This document shows positions 12,111 through 19,930 of a DNA stretch of 64,000 nucleotides, piece after piece. This DNA is from Tsukamurella tyrosinosolvens. Lineage in GTDB: Bacteria > Actinomycetota > Actinomycetes > Mycobacteriales > Mycobacteriaceae. The position numbers and the translations under genes are program-made. The stretch covers positions 4,030,001 through 4,094,000 of the forward strand of contig NZ_FNSA01000003.1 in the NCBI RefSeq assembly GCF_900104775.1, written 5' to 3'. The notes under the pieces are model-generated. The model made no database searches. It worked only from the letters and a program-made list of their open reading frames with translations, and had not been told where the DNA came from. Position 1 is the stretch's first letter; every line of letters begins with the position of its first letter.

Positions 12111-13532
12111 TCAGTGGTCGTCTTCGCCGATCCGGTGCACGTGGATCAGGTTGGTCGAACCGACGGTGCCGGGGGGCGCGCCCGCCACGATCACCACCTG
12201 GTCACCGCGGGAGTACCCACCGATGCCCTCGAGCGAGTGGTCGACCTGCCTGATCATGGCGTCGGTGCTGTCCACCCCGTCCACCAGGAAGGTCTCAGTC
12301 CCCCAGGACAGGGCGAGCTGGCTGCGGACCTCGGGCAGCGGCGTGAACGCCAGCAGCGGCAGGCGGGTGTGCAGGCGGGCCAGGCGCCGCACGGTGTCAC
12401 CCGACTGGGTGAACGCGACGAGCGCCTTGGCGTTGAGCCGCTCGCCGATGTCGCGGGCGGCGTAGGAGATGATGCCGCGCTTGGTGCGCGGGACGTGGTT
12501 CAGTGGCGGCACCGACGGTCCGCCGTCCTCGACGGCCTGCACGATCTTGGCCATGGTCCGCACGGTCTCGATCGGATACTTACCGACCGACACCTCACCG
12601 GAGAGCATCACCGCATCCGCACCGTCGAGCACCGCGTTCGCCACATCCGAGGCCTCCGCCCGCGTCGGCCGGCTGTTCTCGATCATCGACTCCAGCATCT
12701 GCGTCGCCACGATCACCGGCTTGGCGTTCTCCCGCGCGATCTGAATCGCCCGCTTCTGCACCAGCGGCACCTCCTCGAGCGGCAACTCCACACCGAGATC
12801 ACCACGCGCGACCATCACCGCATCGAACGCCAGGATCACCGCCTCGAGGTTCTCGATCGCCTCCGGCTTCTCCAACTTCGCGATCACCGGAATCCGCCGA
12901 CCCACACGGTCCATCACCGCATGCACCCGCTCGATATCCGCCGGCGACCGCACGAACGACAGAGCGATGAAATCCACACCCAACTCGAGCGCGAACTCCA
13001 GATCCTCGATGTCCTTCTCCGACAACGCCGGCACCGACACGTTCATCCCCGGCAGCGACACACCCTTGTTGTTCGACACCGGGCCACCCTCAGTGACCTC
13101 ACACACCACGTCATTGCCATCGACCGACGTCACCGTCAGCCCGACCTTGCCGTCATCGACCAACAACCGATCACCCGGACGAGCGTCCTGCGCCAACTCC
13201 TTATAGGTGGTCGAAACCCGATCATGCGTGCCCACCACATCATCGACGGTGATCCGCACCGTCTCCCCCGTCTCCCACACGGTGCGGCCATCACCGGCGA
13301 ACCGGCCCAACCGGATCTTCGGGCCCTGCAGATCAGCCAGAATCCCCACCGCCCGGCCGGTCTTATCCGACGCGGCACGCACACGCTCATAGTTCACGCC
13401 GTGATCGGCGTGCTCACCGTGGCTGAAATTCAGGCGCGCAACATCCATGCCCTCCTCCACGAGAGCAAGAACCTTCTCATCGGTTCCGACAGCGGGGCCC
13501 AGGGTGCAGACGATCTTGGTTCGACGAGACAC
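12111..13532 (-). CDS. pyk: Pyruvate kinase
   Basis: Phosphoenolpyruvate plus ADP to pyruvate plus ATP. The chosen GTG at 13532 gives 473 residues beginning SRRTKIVCTLGP, exactly the family N-terminus. Signature IAKLEKPEAIENL (catalytic Lys) and MVARGDLGVELP (metal site) are visible; a C-terminal regulatory domain is present. An in-frame TTG at 13568 would add 12 residues but falls on the -35 hexamer of a good promoter, and GTG 13532 lies where transcription should begin, so the mRNA is probably leaderless. First structural gene after the SorC-type regulator, in the same direction. Confidence 0.95.
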   Translation of the reverse strand: MSRRTKIVCTLGPAVGTDEKVLALVEEGMDVARLNFSHGEHADHGVNYERVRAASDKTGRAVGILADLQGPKIRLGRFAGDGRTVWETGETVRITVDDVVGTHDRVSTTYKELAQDARPGDRLLVDDGKVGLTVTSVDGNDVVCEVTEGGPVSNNKGVSLPGMNVSVPALSEKDIEDLEFALELGVDFIALSFVRSPADIERVHAVMDRVGRRIPVIAKLEKPEAIENLEAVILAFDAVMVARGDLGVELPLEEVPLVQKRAIQIARENAKPVIVATQMLESMIENSRPTRAEASDVANAVLDGADAVMLSGEVSVGKYPIETVRTMAKIVQAVEDGGPSVPPLNHVPRTKRGIISYAARDIGERLNAKALVAFTQSGDTVRRLARLHTRLPLLAFTPLPEVRSQLALSWGTETFLVDGVDSTDAMIRQVDHSLEGIGGYSRGDQVVIVAGAPPGTVGSTNLIHVHRIGEDDH

Positions 13533-13539
13533 AGGACGG

Positions 13540-13568
13540 AACGTATGCACCCCCGAACCACGTGACAA
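13540..13568 (-). promoter_or_regulatory. pyk promoter: TTGTCA-17-TACGTT
   Basis: On the minus strand TTGTCA (13568-13563) is five of six to the -35 consensus, a 17-base spacer follows, and TACGTT (13545-13540) is a TANNNT -10. A start of transcription 7-8 bases further coincides with the pyk GTG at 13532. Confidence 0.7.
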
Positions 13569-13575
13569 CCATCAC

Positions 13576-13587
13576 GCCCATATGGGC
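13576..13587. promoter_or_regulatory. Putative SorC-regulator operator upstream of pyk
   Basis: Perfect 12-bp palindrome GCCCATATGGGC, 7 bp upstream of the pyk -35 hexamer and centred about 49 bases before the predicted transcription start. The same palindrome occurs with the same spacing before the pfkA promoter on the other side of the regulator gene. The position upstream of -35 suits an activator better than a simple blocker. Confidence 0.7.
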
Positions 13588-13588
13588 A

Positions 13589-14551
13589 TCAGGCGCGATC
13601 CGCCGATTCGGCCGGTGCGACGCGCAGCAGCGAGATGGCGGTCTCGCGGTCGGTGACCAACGACGTGACCACACCGCTGATCAGGCTCGCGCGGATGGCC
13701 TCCACCTTCTGGTGACCGCCGGCGATGGCGATGACCTCGTCGACCGCACTCAGCTCGGGAAAGGAGATGGCCAAAGTGCGGCCGCTGTAATTGGTGCGCA
13801 CCGGGCGCCCCGCGGCATCGAATTGAATCGCACACAGCTCGGCGGCGACGTTGAGCGAATCCAGTTCCGCCCGACCCTGATCCGACAGCATCGCGTACAC
13901 CTGCGAGCCGGTGAGATCGAGGCTTCCGACGGCGACCACGGCGACCGTGATCCGCTTCCACAGCGCCATCGCGGCGGACACGCCGGGCTGGCGGGCGAGG
14001 GCCGCCTTCATCCGCTGGTCGGACATGATGAGCGGCGCGTAGATGGGGTACTGGGGACCCCGCGAGACAGAGGTCAGTTGACGCACCAGGTCGACCGAGC
14101 TGGCCTGGACGTCGCCCACGACGCCCGACATCTGGACGATCGTGCACGGCGGCAGGTTGCGGACGTGCTGGGCCATCGCGTCGAGGGTGCGCCCCCACCC
14201 GACGCCGAGGACGTCCGTCTCCGTCACGACCTCGCTGAGCAGGTCTGCGGCGACCCTGCCGAGCCCGTGCCGGAGGCCGTCGAAGTCGGTGAAGGAGCCG
14301 GTGGCGACGAGCGCGCGCCGCAGCCCGTAGGCGCGGCGCAGCCGCTCCGACAGGTCCGCGTCGATCGCCGCGTCGGTGTTGATCTCTATCCGGACCAGCC
14401 CCGACTCGAGGCAGGCGTCGAGGATCCGGGCCACCTTGTACCGGGACAGCCCGTACTCGGCACCGATCTCCATCTTCGACTTCCCGTCGAAGTAGAACCG
14501 CCGCGCGATGGCGGCGGCCTGGACCACTTCGGCCGGTCCCATGGACCCCAT
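13589..14551 (-). CDS. SorC/DeoR-family sugar-phosphate-sensing transcriptional regulator (CggR/LsrR-like)
   Basis: 320 residues. The N-terminal HTH (about 8-55: [20 protein letters not shown]) is followed by a SorC sugar-binding domain (60-315), with the family motifs [10 protein letters not shown] and the C-terminal SLVTDRETA. Family members bind phosphorylated sugars; B. subtilis CggR binds fructose-1,6-bisphosphate and controls gapA-pgk-tpiA-pgm-eno. The ATG at 14551 is preceded by an excellent GGAGGAGG; upstream in-frame codons lack this. It sits between divergent pfkA and co-directional pyk-fba-gap-eno and is flanked by matching palindromes, so control of these glycolytic genes is strongly suggested. 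The effector is inferred, not shown. Confidence 0.9.
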   Translation of the reverse strand: MGSMGPAEVVQAAAIARRFYFDGKSKMEIGAEYGLSRYKVARILDACLESGLVRIEINTDAAIDADLSERLRRAYGLRRALVATGSFTDFDGLRHGLGRVAADLLSEVVTETDVLGVGWGRTLDAMAQHVRNLPPCTIVQMSGVVGDVQASSVDLVRQLTSVSRGPQYPIYAPLIMSDQRMKAALARQPGVSAAMALWKRITVAVVAVGSLDLTGSQVYAMLSDQGRAELDSLNVAAELCAIQFDAAGRPVRTNYSGRTLAISFPELSAVDEVIAIAGGHQKVEAIRASLISGVVTSLVTDRETAISLLRVAPAESADRA

Positions 14552-14595
14552 CGGTACCTCCTCCGGACGTCGCGGCGGGCCTCGCCGCACCTCTC

Positions 14596-14601
14596 ACACT
14601 A
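14596..14601 (-). promoter_or_regulatory. Possible -10 (TAGTGT) of the SorC-type regulator gene
   Basis: TAGTGT on the minus strand, 44 bases before the start codon. No good -35 is seen at the usual spacing. The 14-bp palindrome at 14623-14636 would be centred near -40 of this promoter, so the regulator may control itself. Confidence 0.35.
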
Positions 14602-14622
14602 GGTGCTCCACGCGCCGAATGG

Positions 14623-14636
14623 CGCCCATATGGGCG
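14623..14636. promoter_or_regulatory. Putative SorC-regulator operator between regulator and pfkA
   Basis: Perfect 14-bp palindrome CGCCCATATGGGCG; its inner 12 bp are identical to the site upstream of pyk. The 12-bp core ends 7 bp before the -35-like TTGTCG of pfkA, the same distance as at pyk. Confidence 0.7.
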
Positions 14637-14642
14637 GAGGCG

Positions 14643-14671
14643 TTGTCGAAACGTTCCGATCCGCGTCTGAT
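14643..14671 (+). promoter_or_regulatory. pfkA promoter: TTGTCG-17-TCTGAT
   Basis: TTGTCG (14643-14648), a 17-base spacer and TCTGAT (14666-14671). The layout palindrome-7-(-35)-17-(-10) copies that of pyk. The untranslated leader would be about 50 bases and carries AAGGGGAAAG before the GTG start. Confidence 0.55.
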
Positions 14672-14726
14672 GGGCCGAGTACAACGACGGCCGGACGGCC
14701 GCGATCCCACGACGAAGGGGAAAGAA

Positions 14727-15758
14727 GTGCGCATCGGAGTGCTCACCGGTGGTGGTGACTGCCCGGGCTTGAACGCGGTGATCCGCGCGGTGGTCCGCAC
14801 GAGCGATTCCCGCTACGGCTCGGCGGTCGTCGGGTTCCAGGACGGCTGGCGGGGCCTGCTCGAGGACCGCCGCGTGCAGCTGTCGAACGACGACCGCAAC
14901 GACCGGTTGCTGACCAAGGGCGGGACGATGCTCGGCACCGCCCGCACCCACCCCGACGTGCTGCGCGCCGGCCTGGATCGCATCCGCCAGACCCTGGACG
15001 ACAACGGCATCGACGTGCTCATCCCGATCGGCGGCGAAGGCACCCTCACCGCCGCCTCGTGGCTCGCCGACGAGGGCGTCCCCGTCGTGGGCGTACCCAA
15101 GACGATCGACAACGACATCGACTGCACCGACGTCACCTTCGGCTTCGACACCGCGCTGACCATCGCCACCGACGCGATCGACCGCCTGCACTCCACCGCC
15201 GAATCCCACCAACGCGTCATGATCGTCGAGGTCATGGGACGCCACGCCGGCTGGATCGCCCTGAACTCCGGGCTCGCCTCCGGCGCCCACGCCGTCCTCA
15301 TCCCCGAGGTCCCCTTCGACGTCGAGGACCTCTGCGCCATGATCAAACGCCGCTTCCAACGCGGCCACGCCAGCTTCATCGTCGTCGTCGCCGAGGGCGC
15401 CAAACCCGCCGAAGGCACCATGGAACTGCGCGTCGGGGGCACCGACGAGTTCGGCCACGAACGCTTCACCGGCGTCGCCCACCAGCTGGGCGTCGAGATC
15501 GAGAAGCGGATCAACAAGGAGGTCCGCACCACCGTCCTCGGCCACGTCCAACGCGGTGGGACCCCGACGCCCGCCGACCGCGTCCTCGCCACCCGCTACG
15601 GCGTCAACGCCGCCGACGCCGCGCACGCCGGGAAGACCGGGCAGATGGTCTCGCTGCGCGGCACCCAGATCGGGCTCGTCCCCCTCGCCGAGGCGGTCAA
15701 GCAGCTCAAACGCGTCCCCCGCGAGCGCTACGACGACGCCGCCGAGTTCTTCGGCTGA
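14727..15758 (+). CDS. pfkA: 6-phosphofructokinase
   Basis: Phosphorylates fructose 6-phosphate to fructose 1,6-bisphosphate, the substrate of the aldolase encoded nearby. 343 residues. GTG start gives [16 protein letters not shown], the family N-terminus. GGEGT keeps Gly at the site that is Asp in pyrophosphate-dependent enzymes, and PKTIDND carries Lys at the second diagnostic site, the combination of actinobacterial group III ATP-dependent enzymes. [11 protein letters not shown] and the C-terminal HVQRGG follow. Divergent from the SorC-type regulator. Ends 9 bp from the convergent lipoprotein gene. Confidence 0.95.
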   Translation: MRIGVLTGGGDCPGLNAVIRAVVRTSDSRYGSAVVGFQDGWRGLLEDRRVQLSNDDRNDRLLTKGGTMLGTARTHPDVLRAGLDRIRQTLDDNGIDVLIPIGGEGTLTAASWLADEGVPVVGVPKTIDNDIDCTDVTFGFDTALTIATDAIDRLHSTAESHQRVMIVEVMGRHAGWIALNSGLASGAHAVLIPEVPFDVEDLCAMIKRRFQRGHASFIVVVAEGAKPAEGTMELRVGGTDEFGHERFTGVAHQLGVEIEKRINKEVRTTVLGHVQRGGTPTPADRVLATRYGVNAADAAHAGKTGQMVSLRGTQIGLVPLAEAVKQLKRVPRERYDDAAEFFG

Positions 15759-15767
15759 TCCACCCCC

Positions 15768-16544
15768 TCACCCCACGGCCTTCAGGGCGCTCCGGATCGC
15801 GGCGTTGACGGCGACGACCAGCGGCACGTCGAACTGCGGCTGCAGGCGCAGCGCCGACGGCGACAGCGGCCCGCCGCCCATGATCACCGCGCGGGCGCCG
15901 TCCTGATCCACCGACTGCCGCACGGCCTCGCGGAGCGCCGCGTCGAGCGCGTCCGGCGACCGCACGAGCTCCGTCGCGTCGCCCGGCGTGACCCGGACGC
16001 CGCGGTACTGCCCCTCGACGCCGAGCTCGGCAGCCTTCTGCCGGAAGGATTCCACCAGTGCGGGATCGGAGGTGACCGTCGCGATCCCGAACGCGCGGCC
16101 TCCCTGCGAGGCCTCCCGGAAGGCCTCCGTGCCGATGCCGAACACCGGGATGGTGAGCGCCCGGTCCAGCTCGGCGAGCCCCGGGTCGCTGAAAGCCGAG
16201 ACCACGATCGCGGCGACGTTCGGATCCTTCGCCGCCTCGACGCCGCGCCGGAGCACGCCCGGCGCGGCGGTCGCCATGTCCTGCTGCGTGGTCAGGAGCG
16301 CCGGCGCACCATCGTTGGTGACTCCGACGATGCTCGCGGCACCGCGCGCCTCCGCCGTCGCCAGCTCGACCATCGAAGCCGTCGCGCTCGCGCTCGAGTT
16401 CGGGTTGATCAGCACGATGGTCCTGACCTGCGCCGCCGCACTCGACGAGCTCGTGGCCGCGCCGTCGCCACTCGTCCCGCAACCCGCGACCGCCATCGTC
16501 ACCGCGAGGATCCCCGACGCGAGTACACCGCCTCGTACCGCCAT
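15768..16544 (-). CDS. Lipoprotein with Asp/Glu/hydantoin racemase fold, catalytic cysteines not conserved
   Basis: 258 residues. The ATG at 16544 follows GAGGTG and gives a signal peptide ending in the lipobox AVAGC (Cys22), a Ser/Ala linker, then a domain starting VLINPNSS (44-51), the N-terminal signature of hydantoin/aspartate racemases. In that family two Cys do the chemistry, in (A)CFxDPG and (I)xGCAGM. Here they read SAFSDPG (Ala117) and IMGGGP (Gly224), so the protein is probably not a racemase and may bind a ligand outside the cell. Placed from memory of the family, not an alignment. It lies downstream of galK on the same strand, 91 bp away. Confidence 0.75.
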   Translation of the reverse strand: MAVRGGVLASGILAVTMAVAGCGTSGDGAATSSSSAAAQVRTIVLINPNSSASATASMVELATAEARGAASIVGVTNDGAPALLTTQQDMATAAPGVLRRGVEAAKDPNVAAIVVSAFSDPGLAELDRALTIPVFGIGTEAFREASQGGRAFGIATVTSDPALVESFRQKAAELGVEGQYRGVRVTPGDATELVRSPDALDAALREAVRQSVDQDGARAVIMGGGPLSPSALRLQPQFDVPLVVAVNAAIRSALKAVG

Positions 16545-16580
16545 GCCGCACCTCTTCCCGCCCCGCCGCCGAGGCCTTGA

Positions 16581-16600
16581 ATTCCGTACGGCGGAATCTA
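16581..16600 (-). promoter_or_regulatory. Possible promoter/operator of the racemase-like lipoprotein gene
   Basis: Minus-strand TAGATT (16600-16595) is a fair -10, and a perfect 6-bp inverted repeat with 5-base spacer, ATTCCG-TACGG-CGGAAT (16581-16597), overlaps its downstream edge. No good -35. The gene may instead be read through from galK. Confidence 0.35.
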
Positions 16601-16635
16601 CGCTCCGGATCGCGGGTGAGGTAGCCGAACGAGGC

Positions 16636-17736
16636 TCATGGACGCGATCGCACATCCGGCAGGACGTGGGCGCCGCGCCCCGGCCGCACGGAGGCCACCG
16701 TCGGCTCGGGGTGGCCGGCGCCGGTGATGCGCTGCGGGAGCGACTCGGCGATGCGCCGGGCGGCATCTGCGGGAGCCAGGGCGATGACGGTGCCGCCGAA
16801 GCCGCCGCCCGTCATCCGCGCGCCGTACGCGCCGAGCTCCACCGCGGTCTCCGCGATGAGGTCGATGGCGGGAACGGTGATCACGAAGTCGTCGCGCATC
16901 GACGCCTGGGAGGCGTTCATGAGCGTGCCGAAGGCGGCATGATCGGAGCGCCGCAGCGCAGCCGCCGCATCGAGCACGCGGCGGTTCTCGGTGAGCACGT
17001 GCCGGGCGCGGCGGCGGATCTCCTCGTCCTGCAGCGATTCCCACGCGTCGTCCGGCGCATCACGCAACGCCGCGACGCCGAGCTGCGCGGCCGCGGTCTC
17101 GCACGCCTCACGCCGGCGGCGGTACTCCCCCGCCGCGTGCTGATGCGGCGTTCGCGAGTCGATCGCCAGCAGTACACCGTCGCCGAGCCGCAGGGGCACG
17201 GGATCCACTGCCAGCGTGCGGAAGTCGAGAAGAAGGGCGGTGTCCTCCGCGCCGTACAGACTGCTCATCTGGTCGAGCAGGCCGGTCGGCGCGCCGACGT
17301 AATCGTTCTCAGCGCGCTGCGCGATGCGCGCCAGTGCCGTCCGGTCCGGAACGTGCCCGGGTACGGCTTCGAGCACCGCCAGCAGCACCGCGCACTCCAG
17401 GGCCGCGGACGACGAGAGCCCCGCCCCGACCGGCACGTCCGAACCGAGTCGGAGCGTGCCGGCGGGAACGTCGACGCCGTGGTCGCGGAGGGCCCACACG
17501 CACCCGGCGACGTATCCCGCCCAGCCCTGCACCTCACCCGGGCCGGTCTCCAGCGGAATGGTCACAGCACCGTCCTCCTGCGCGGAGGAGACCTCGATCG
17601 CGGAACCGTCGACAGCGGGGTCGAACTCGGCGAACGTCCCGACCTGCAGCGCGATCGGCAGCGCGTAGCCGTCGTTGTAGTCGGTGTGCTCCCCGATCAG
17701 GTTCACCCGGCCGGGGGCGTAGGCGCGCACCGTCAT
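16636..17736 (-). CDS. galK: Galactokinase
   Basis: ATP-dependent phosphorylation of D-galactose to galactose-1-phosphate (GHMP kinase). 366 residues. Signature APGRVNLIGEHTDYNDGY (18) near the N-terminus, the ATP loop PVGAGLSSSAALE, and TGGGFGGTVIAL near the C-terminus. Its ATG overlaps the galT stop (ATGA), so it is translationally coupled as the last gene of the symporter-small protein-DeoR-galT-galK operon. No galE or galM is present in the window. Confidence 0.96.
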   Translation of the reverse strand: MTVRAYAPGRVNLIGEHTDYNDGYALPIALQVGTFAEFDPAVDGSAIEVSSAQEDGAVTIPLETGPGEVQGWAGYVAGCVWALRDHGVDVPAGTLRLGSDVPVGAGLSSSAALECAVLLAVLEAVPGHVPDRTALARIAQRAENDYVGAPTGLLDQMSSLYGAEDTALLLDFRTLAVDPVPLRLGDGVLLAIDSRTPHQHAAGEYRRRREACETAAAQLGVAALRDAPDDAWESLQDEEIRRRARHVLTENRRVLDAAAALRRSDHAAFGTLMNASQASMRDDFVITVPAIDLIAETAVELGAYGARMTGGGFGGTVIALAPADAARRIAESLPQRITGAGHPEPTVASVRPGRGAHVLPDVRSRP

Positions 17737-18833
17737 CCGATCACCCGCCGCAACTCGTCGGCGATCGCCTCGGGCGTCTTGTCGGTGACGAAGGCGTCGC
17801 GGCCCGACTCCGAGCCTGCCAGGTACTTCAGCTTGTCGGCGCTGCGCCGGATGGAGAACAGCTCGGCGTGGAGGTACCCCTCTGCGGAGTCGGACCGGTA
17901 CTGATGCCAGGAGGCGATGTACGGCAGCGGCGCATCGTAGAGCGCGTCGAAGGCCCTGAGCAGCACCAGGTACACCGCGGCCAGGTCGTCGGCCTCCGCC
18001 TCGGTGAGCTCGGCCAGGTTGTGCACGTGCCGGTTCGGATAGACGTGCGCCTCCACGGGCCACTTCGCGGCATAGGGCACGAAGGCCGTCACGTGCTCGG
18101 TGCGCACCAGGATCCGCGCGCCGTCGGCGACCTCGCCGGCGAGCACCGCCTCGAAGAGATCGGCGCCGTGATCGGCGCGGTATTGCGCGGCCGTGCGCAG
18201 CAACGAGGCGGTCCGGCGGGTGCGGAAGGGATAGCCGTAGATCTGCCCGTGCGGATGCGTGAGCGTCACGCCGATCTCCTCACCGCGGTTCTCGAAGCAG
18301 TACACCTCCTCGATGTCGCTGCGCGCCAGCAGCTCCGCGGTGCGATGACTCCAGGCGTCGATCACCAGCCTGGCCCGCCGTTGCGAGAGCCCGGCGAACG
18401 AGCCGTCGTGATCGCTGCTGAAGCAGACCACCTCGCACCGGCCCAGCCCCGGCCATTCCACACGGAGCGGGTCCACCTCCGCCGGCGAGTCCGCCGCGTA
18501 TCCGTCGGGCGCCGCGAGCGAGGGGAAGCGGTTCTCGAAGACCACCACCTCGTAGTCCGCGGCGGGGATCTCGCTCGACAGCCCCGCGGGATCGGGGTCG
18601 AGCGGGCACATGGTCCGCGGCGGCTTGTAGGTCCGCTCCTGTCGGGCGGGCGCGACGATGACGTTGTCGCCGGTCGTCGGGTCGCGGCGCACGGTCGTCA
18701 CGGGCAGCGTCGGGCGGGCGGGCAGGTCCCTGCGATCGACGCCGATCGACGGCGGACCGTCGACCGAGAAGAACAGGATCTCGCGGCCGTCGGCGAGGCG
18801 GGATGCGGTGGGGGCGGCGATCTCGCGGGTCAC
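17733..18833 (-). CDS. galT: Galactose-1-phosphate uridylyltransferase, class I
   Basis: Second step of the Leloir pathway: galactose-1-phosphate plus UDP-glucose to UDP-galactose plus glucose-1-phosphate. 366 residues. The nucleophile loop is intact, THPHGQIYGYPF, with the uridylylated His. The zinc pair CxxC near residue 75 of other enzymes reads CPLDP here, one Cys replaced by Asp; that zinc is structural and the change may be tolerated. GTG start is preceded by GGAGGTG and overlaps the DeoR stop codon (GTGA). Confidence 0.94.
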   Translation of the reverse strand: MTREIAAPTASRLADGREILFFSVDGPPSIGVDRRDLPARPTLPVTTVRRDPTTGDNVIVAPARQERTYKPPRTMCPLDPDPAGLSSEIPAADYEVVVFENRFPSLAAPDGYAADSPAEVDPLRVEWPGLGRCEVVCFSSDHDGSFAGLSQRRARLVIDAWSHRTAELLARSDIEEVYCFENRGEEIGVTLTHPHGQIYGYPFRTRRTASLLRTAAQYRADHGADLFEAVLAGEVADGARILVRTEHVTAFVPYAAKWPVEAHVYPNRHVHNLAELTEAEADDLAAVYLVLLRAFDALYDAPLPYIASWHQYRSDSAEGYLHAELFSIRRSADKLKYLAGSESGRDAFVTDKTPEAIADELRRVIG

Positions 18834-19630
18834 GGGGCACCTCCGGGCGCGACGGTGAGCGGGACGACGGCGGCCAGCGCCTCCCGGGCGGCGCGGCCCA
18901 GCCCGTCGTCGACGATGAGCGCGTCCGCATCGGCGAAGCGCGCGAACAGGTGGGCCCCGATTTCGCCGTACTTCGTGTGGTCGGCGAGGAGGACGGTGGA
19001 GCGGGCGCTGCCGATGAGGCGCCGGTTCGTCTCGGCCTCACCGATGTTCGGCGACGTGAAGCCCGCCACCGGGTCGATGCCGTGGCAGCCCAGGAACCCG
19101 AGATCGCAGCGCACGCGCTCCACCATCGCGTTCGCGACGGGGCCCACCAACGCATCCGAGGGGGTGCGTTGCCCGCCGGTCAGCTGGACCGCCGCCGACC
19201 CCGCCGCGTCGGACTCGGCGTCGTCGGGGTCGGTGAGCACGTGGAAGATCGAGATCGAATTGGTCACTACGGAGACGCGGCGACCCCGCAGGAGCCGCGC
19301 CAACTCCAGCGTCGTCGTTCCCGCGCCGACCGCCACCGTCATCCCGTCCTCGACGAGCCCTGCGGCGACCGCCGCGATGGCGCGCTTCTCCGCCGTGTCC
19401 CGCACCGCCTTCTGCGCGGACCGGGGCTCCACGCCGCGTCCGGCCCCGGCGCTGGGGAGGACCGCCCCGCCGTGCACCTTGGCCAGCTCGCCGGCGTCGG
19501 CGAGCCGGTCGAGGTCACGGCGGATCGTCATCTCCGAGACGCCGAGCTCGGCGGCGAGGTCGATCACCCGGACCGAGCCGTGGGCGACCGCCGCCTCGAG
19601 GATGATCCGGCGTCTATCGGCCGCCAGCAC
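18830..19630 (-). CDS. DeoR/GlpR-family transcriptional regulator of the gal operon
   Basis: 266 residues. N-terminal HTH with the DeoR hallmark VSEMTIRRDLDRL (about 30-42) and KVHGGA just after it; a C-terminal DeoR sensor domain (ISOCOT fold) with VGAGTTTLELA and LADHTKYG motifs that bind sugar phosphates. It is cotranscribed between the membrane genes and galTK, with coupled junctions on both sides, so it most likely senses a galactose-pathway sugar phosphate and represses this operon. A role in glycerol control cannot be excluded from the family alone. Confidence 0.9.
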   Translation of the reverse strand: MLAADRRRIILEAAVAHGSVRVIDLAAELGVSEMTIRRDLDRLADAGELAKVHGGAVLPSAGAGRGVEPRSAQKAVRDTAEKRAIAAVAAGLVEDGMTVAVGAGTTTLELARLLRGRRVSVVTNSISIFHVLTDPDDAESDAAGSAAVQLTGGQRTPSDALVGPVANAMVERVRCDLGFLGCHGIDPVAGFTSPNIGEAETNRRLIGSARSTVLLADHTKYGEIGAHLFARFADADALIVDDGLGRAAREALAAVVPLTVAPGGAP

Positions 19631-19916
19631 GCTTGACGCCCATCACTGCCCACGTCTCGAAGGCGACGGCCACGAGGACGAGAGCGCCGCCCACCCACAG
19701 GTTGCCGGCGCTGCCCGCCGCCATGTCGACGCGGTCGGGCGTGTGCTCGAAGTCGCGCGCGCCCAGCTCCGCGAACGACGGCACGAGGCCGGCGATCAGG
19801 AGCAGCACGCCGTAGATCCCGAGCAGGGCGGCGATGACGGTGCGGATGTCCGACAGGAGCGCCAGTTTGGTGGACTTCGTCGCCGGAGCGGGTGCGGTTC
19901 CGTTGTCGTTGGTCAT
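19614..19916 (-). CDS. Small two-helix membrane protein, partner of the symporter
   Basis: 100 residues, not recognised as a named family. A polar N-terminus (MTNDNGTAPAPATKSTKLAL, 20) precedes two hydrophobic helices (about 24-44 and 74-93), joined by an acidic loop GARDFEHTPDRVD; the C-terminus is basic. It lies 14 bp after the sodium/solute symporter gene and overlaps the DeoR gene by 17 bases, so it is a fixed part of the operon. Small two-helix proteins accompany several SSS carriers (for example YhjD/YjcH next to actP), so an accessory subunit is a reasonable but unproven guess. Confidence 0.75.
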   Translation of the reverse strand: MTNDNGTAPAPATKSTKLALLSDIRTVIAALLGIYGVLLLIAGLVPSFAELGARDFEHTPDRVDMAAGSAGNLWVGGALVLVAVAFETWAVMGVKRAGGR

Positions 19917-19930
19917 GGTTCAGCTCCTCG

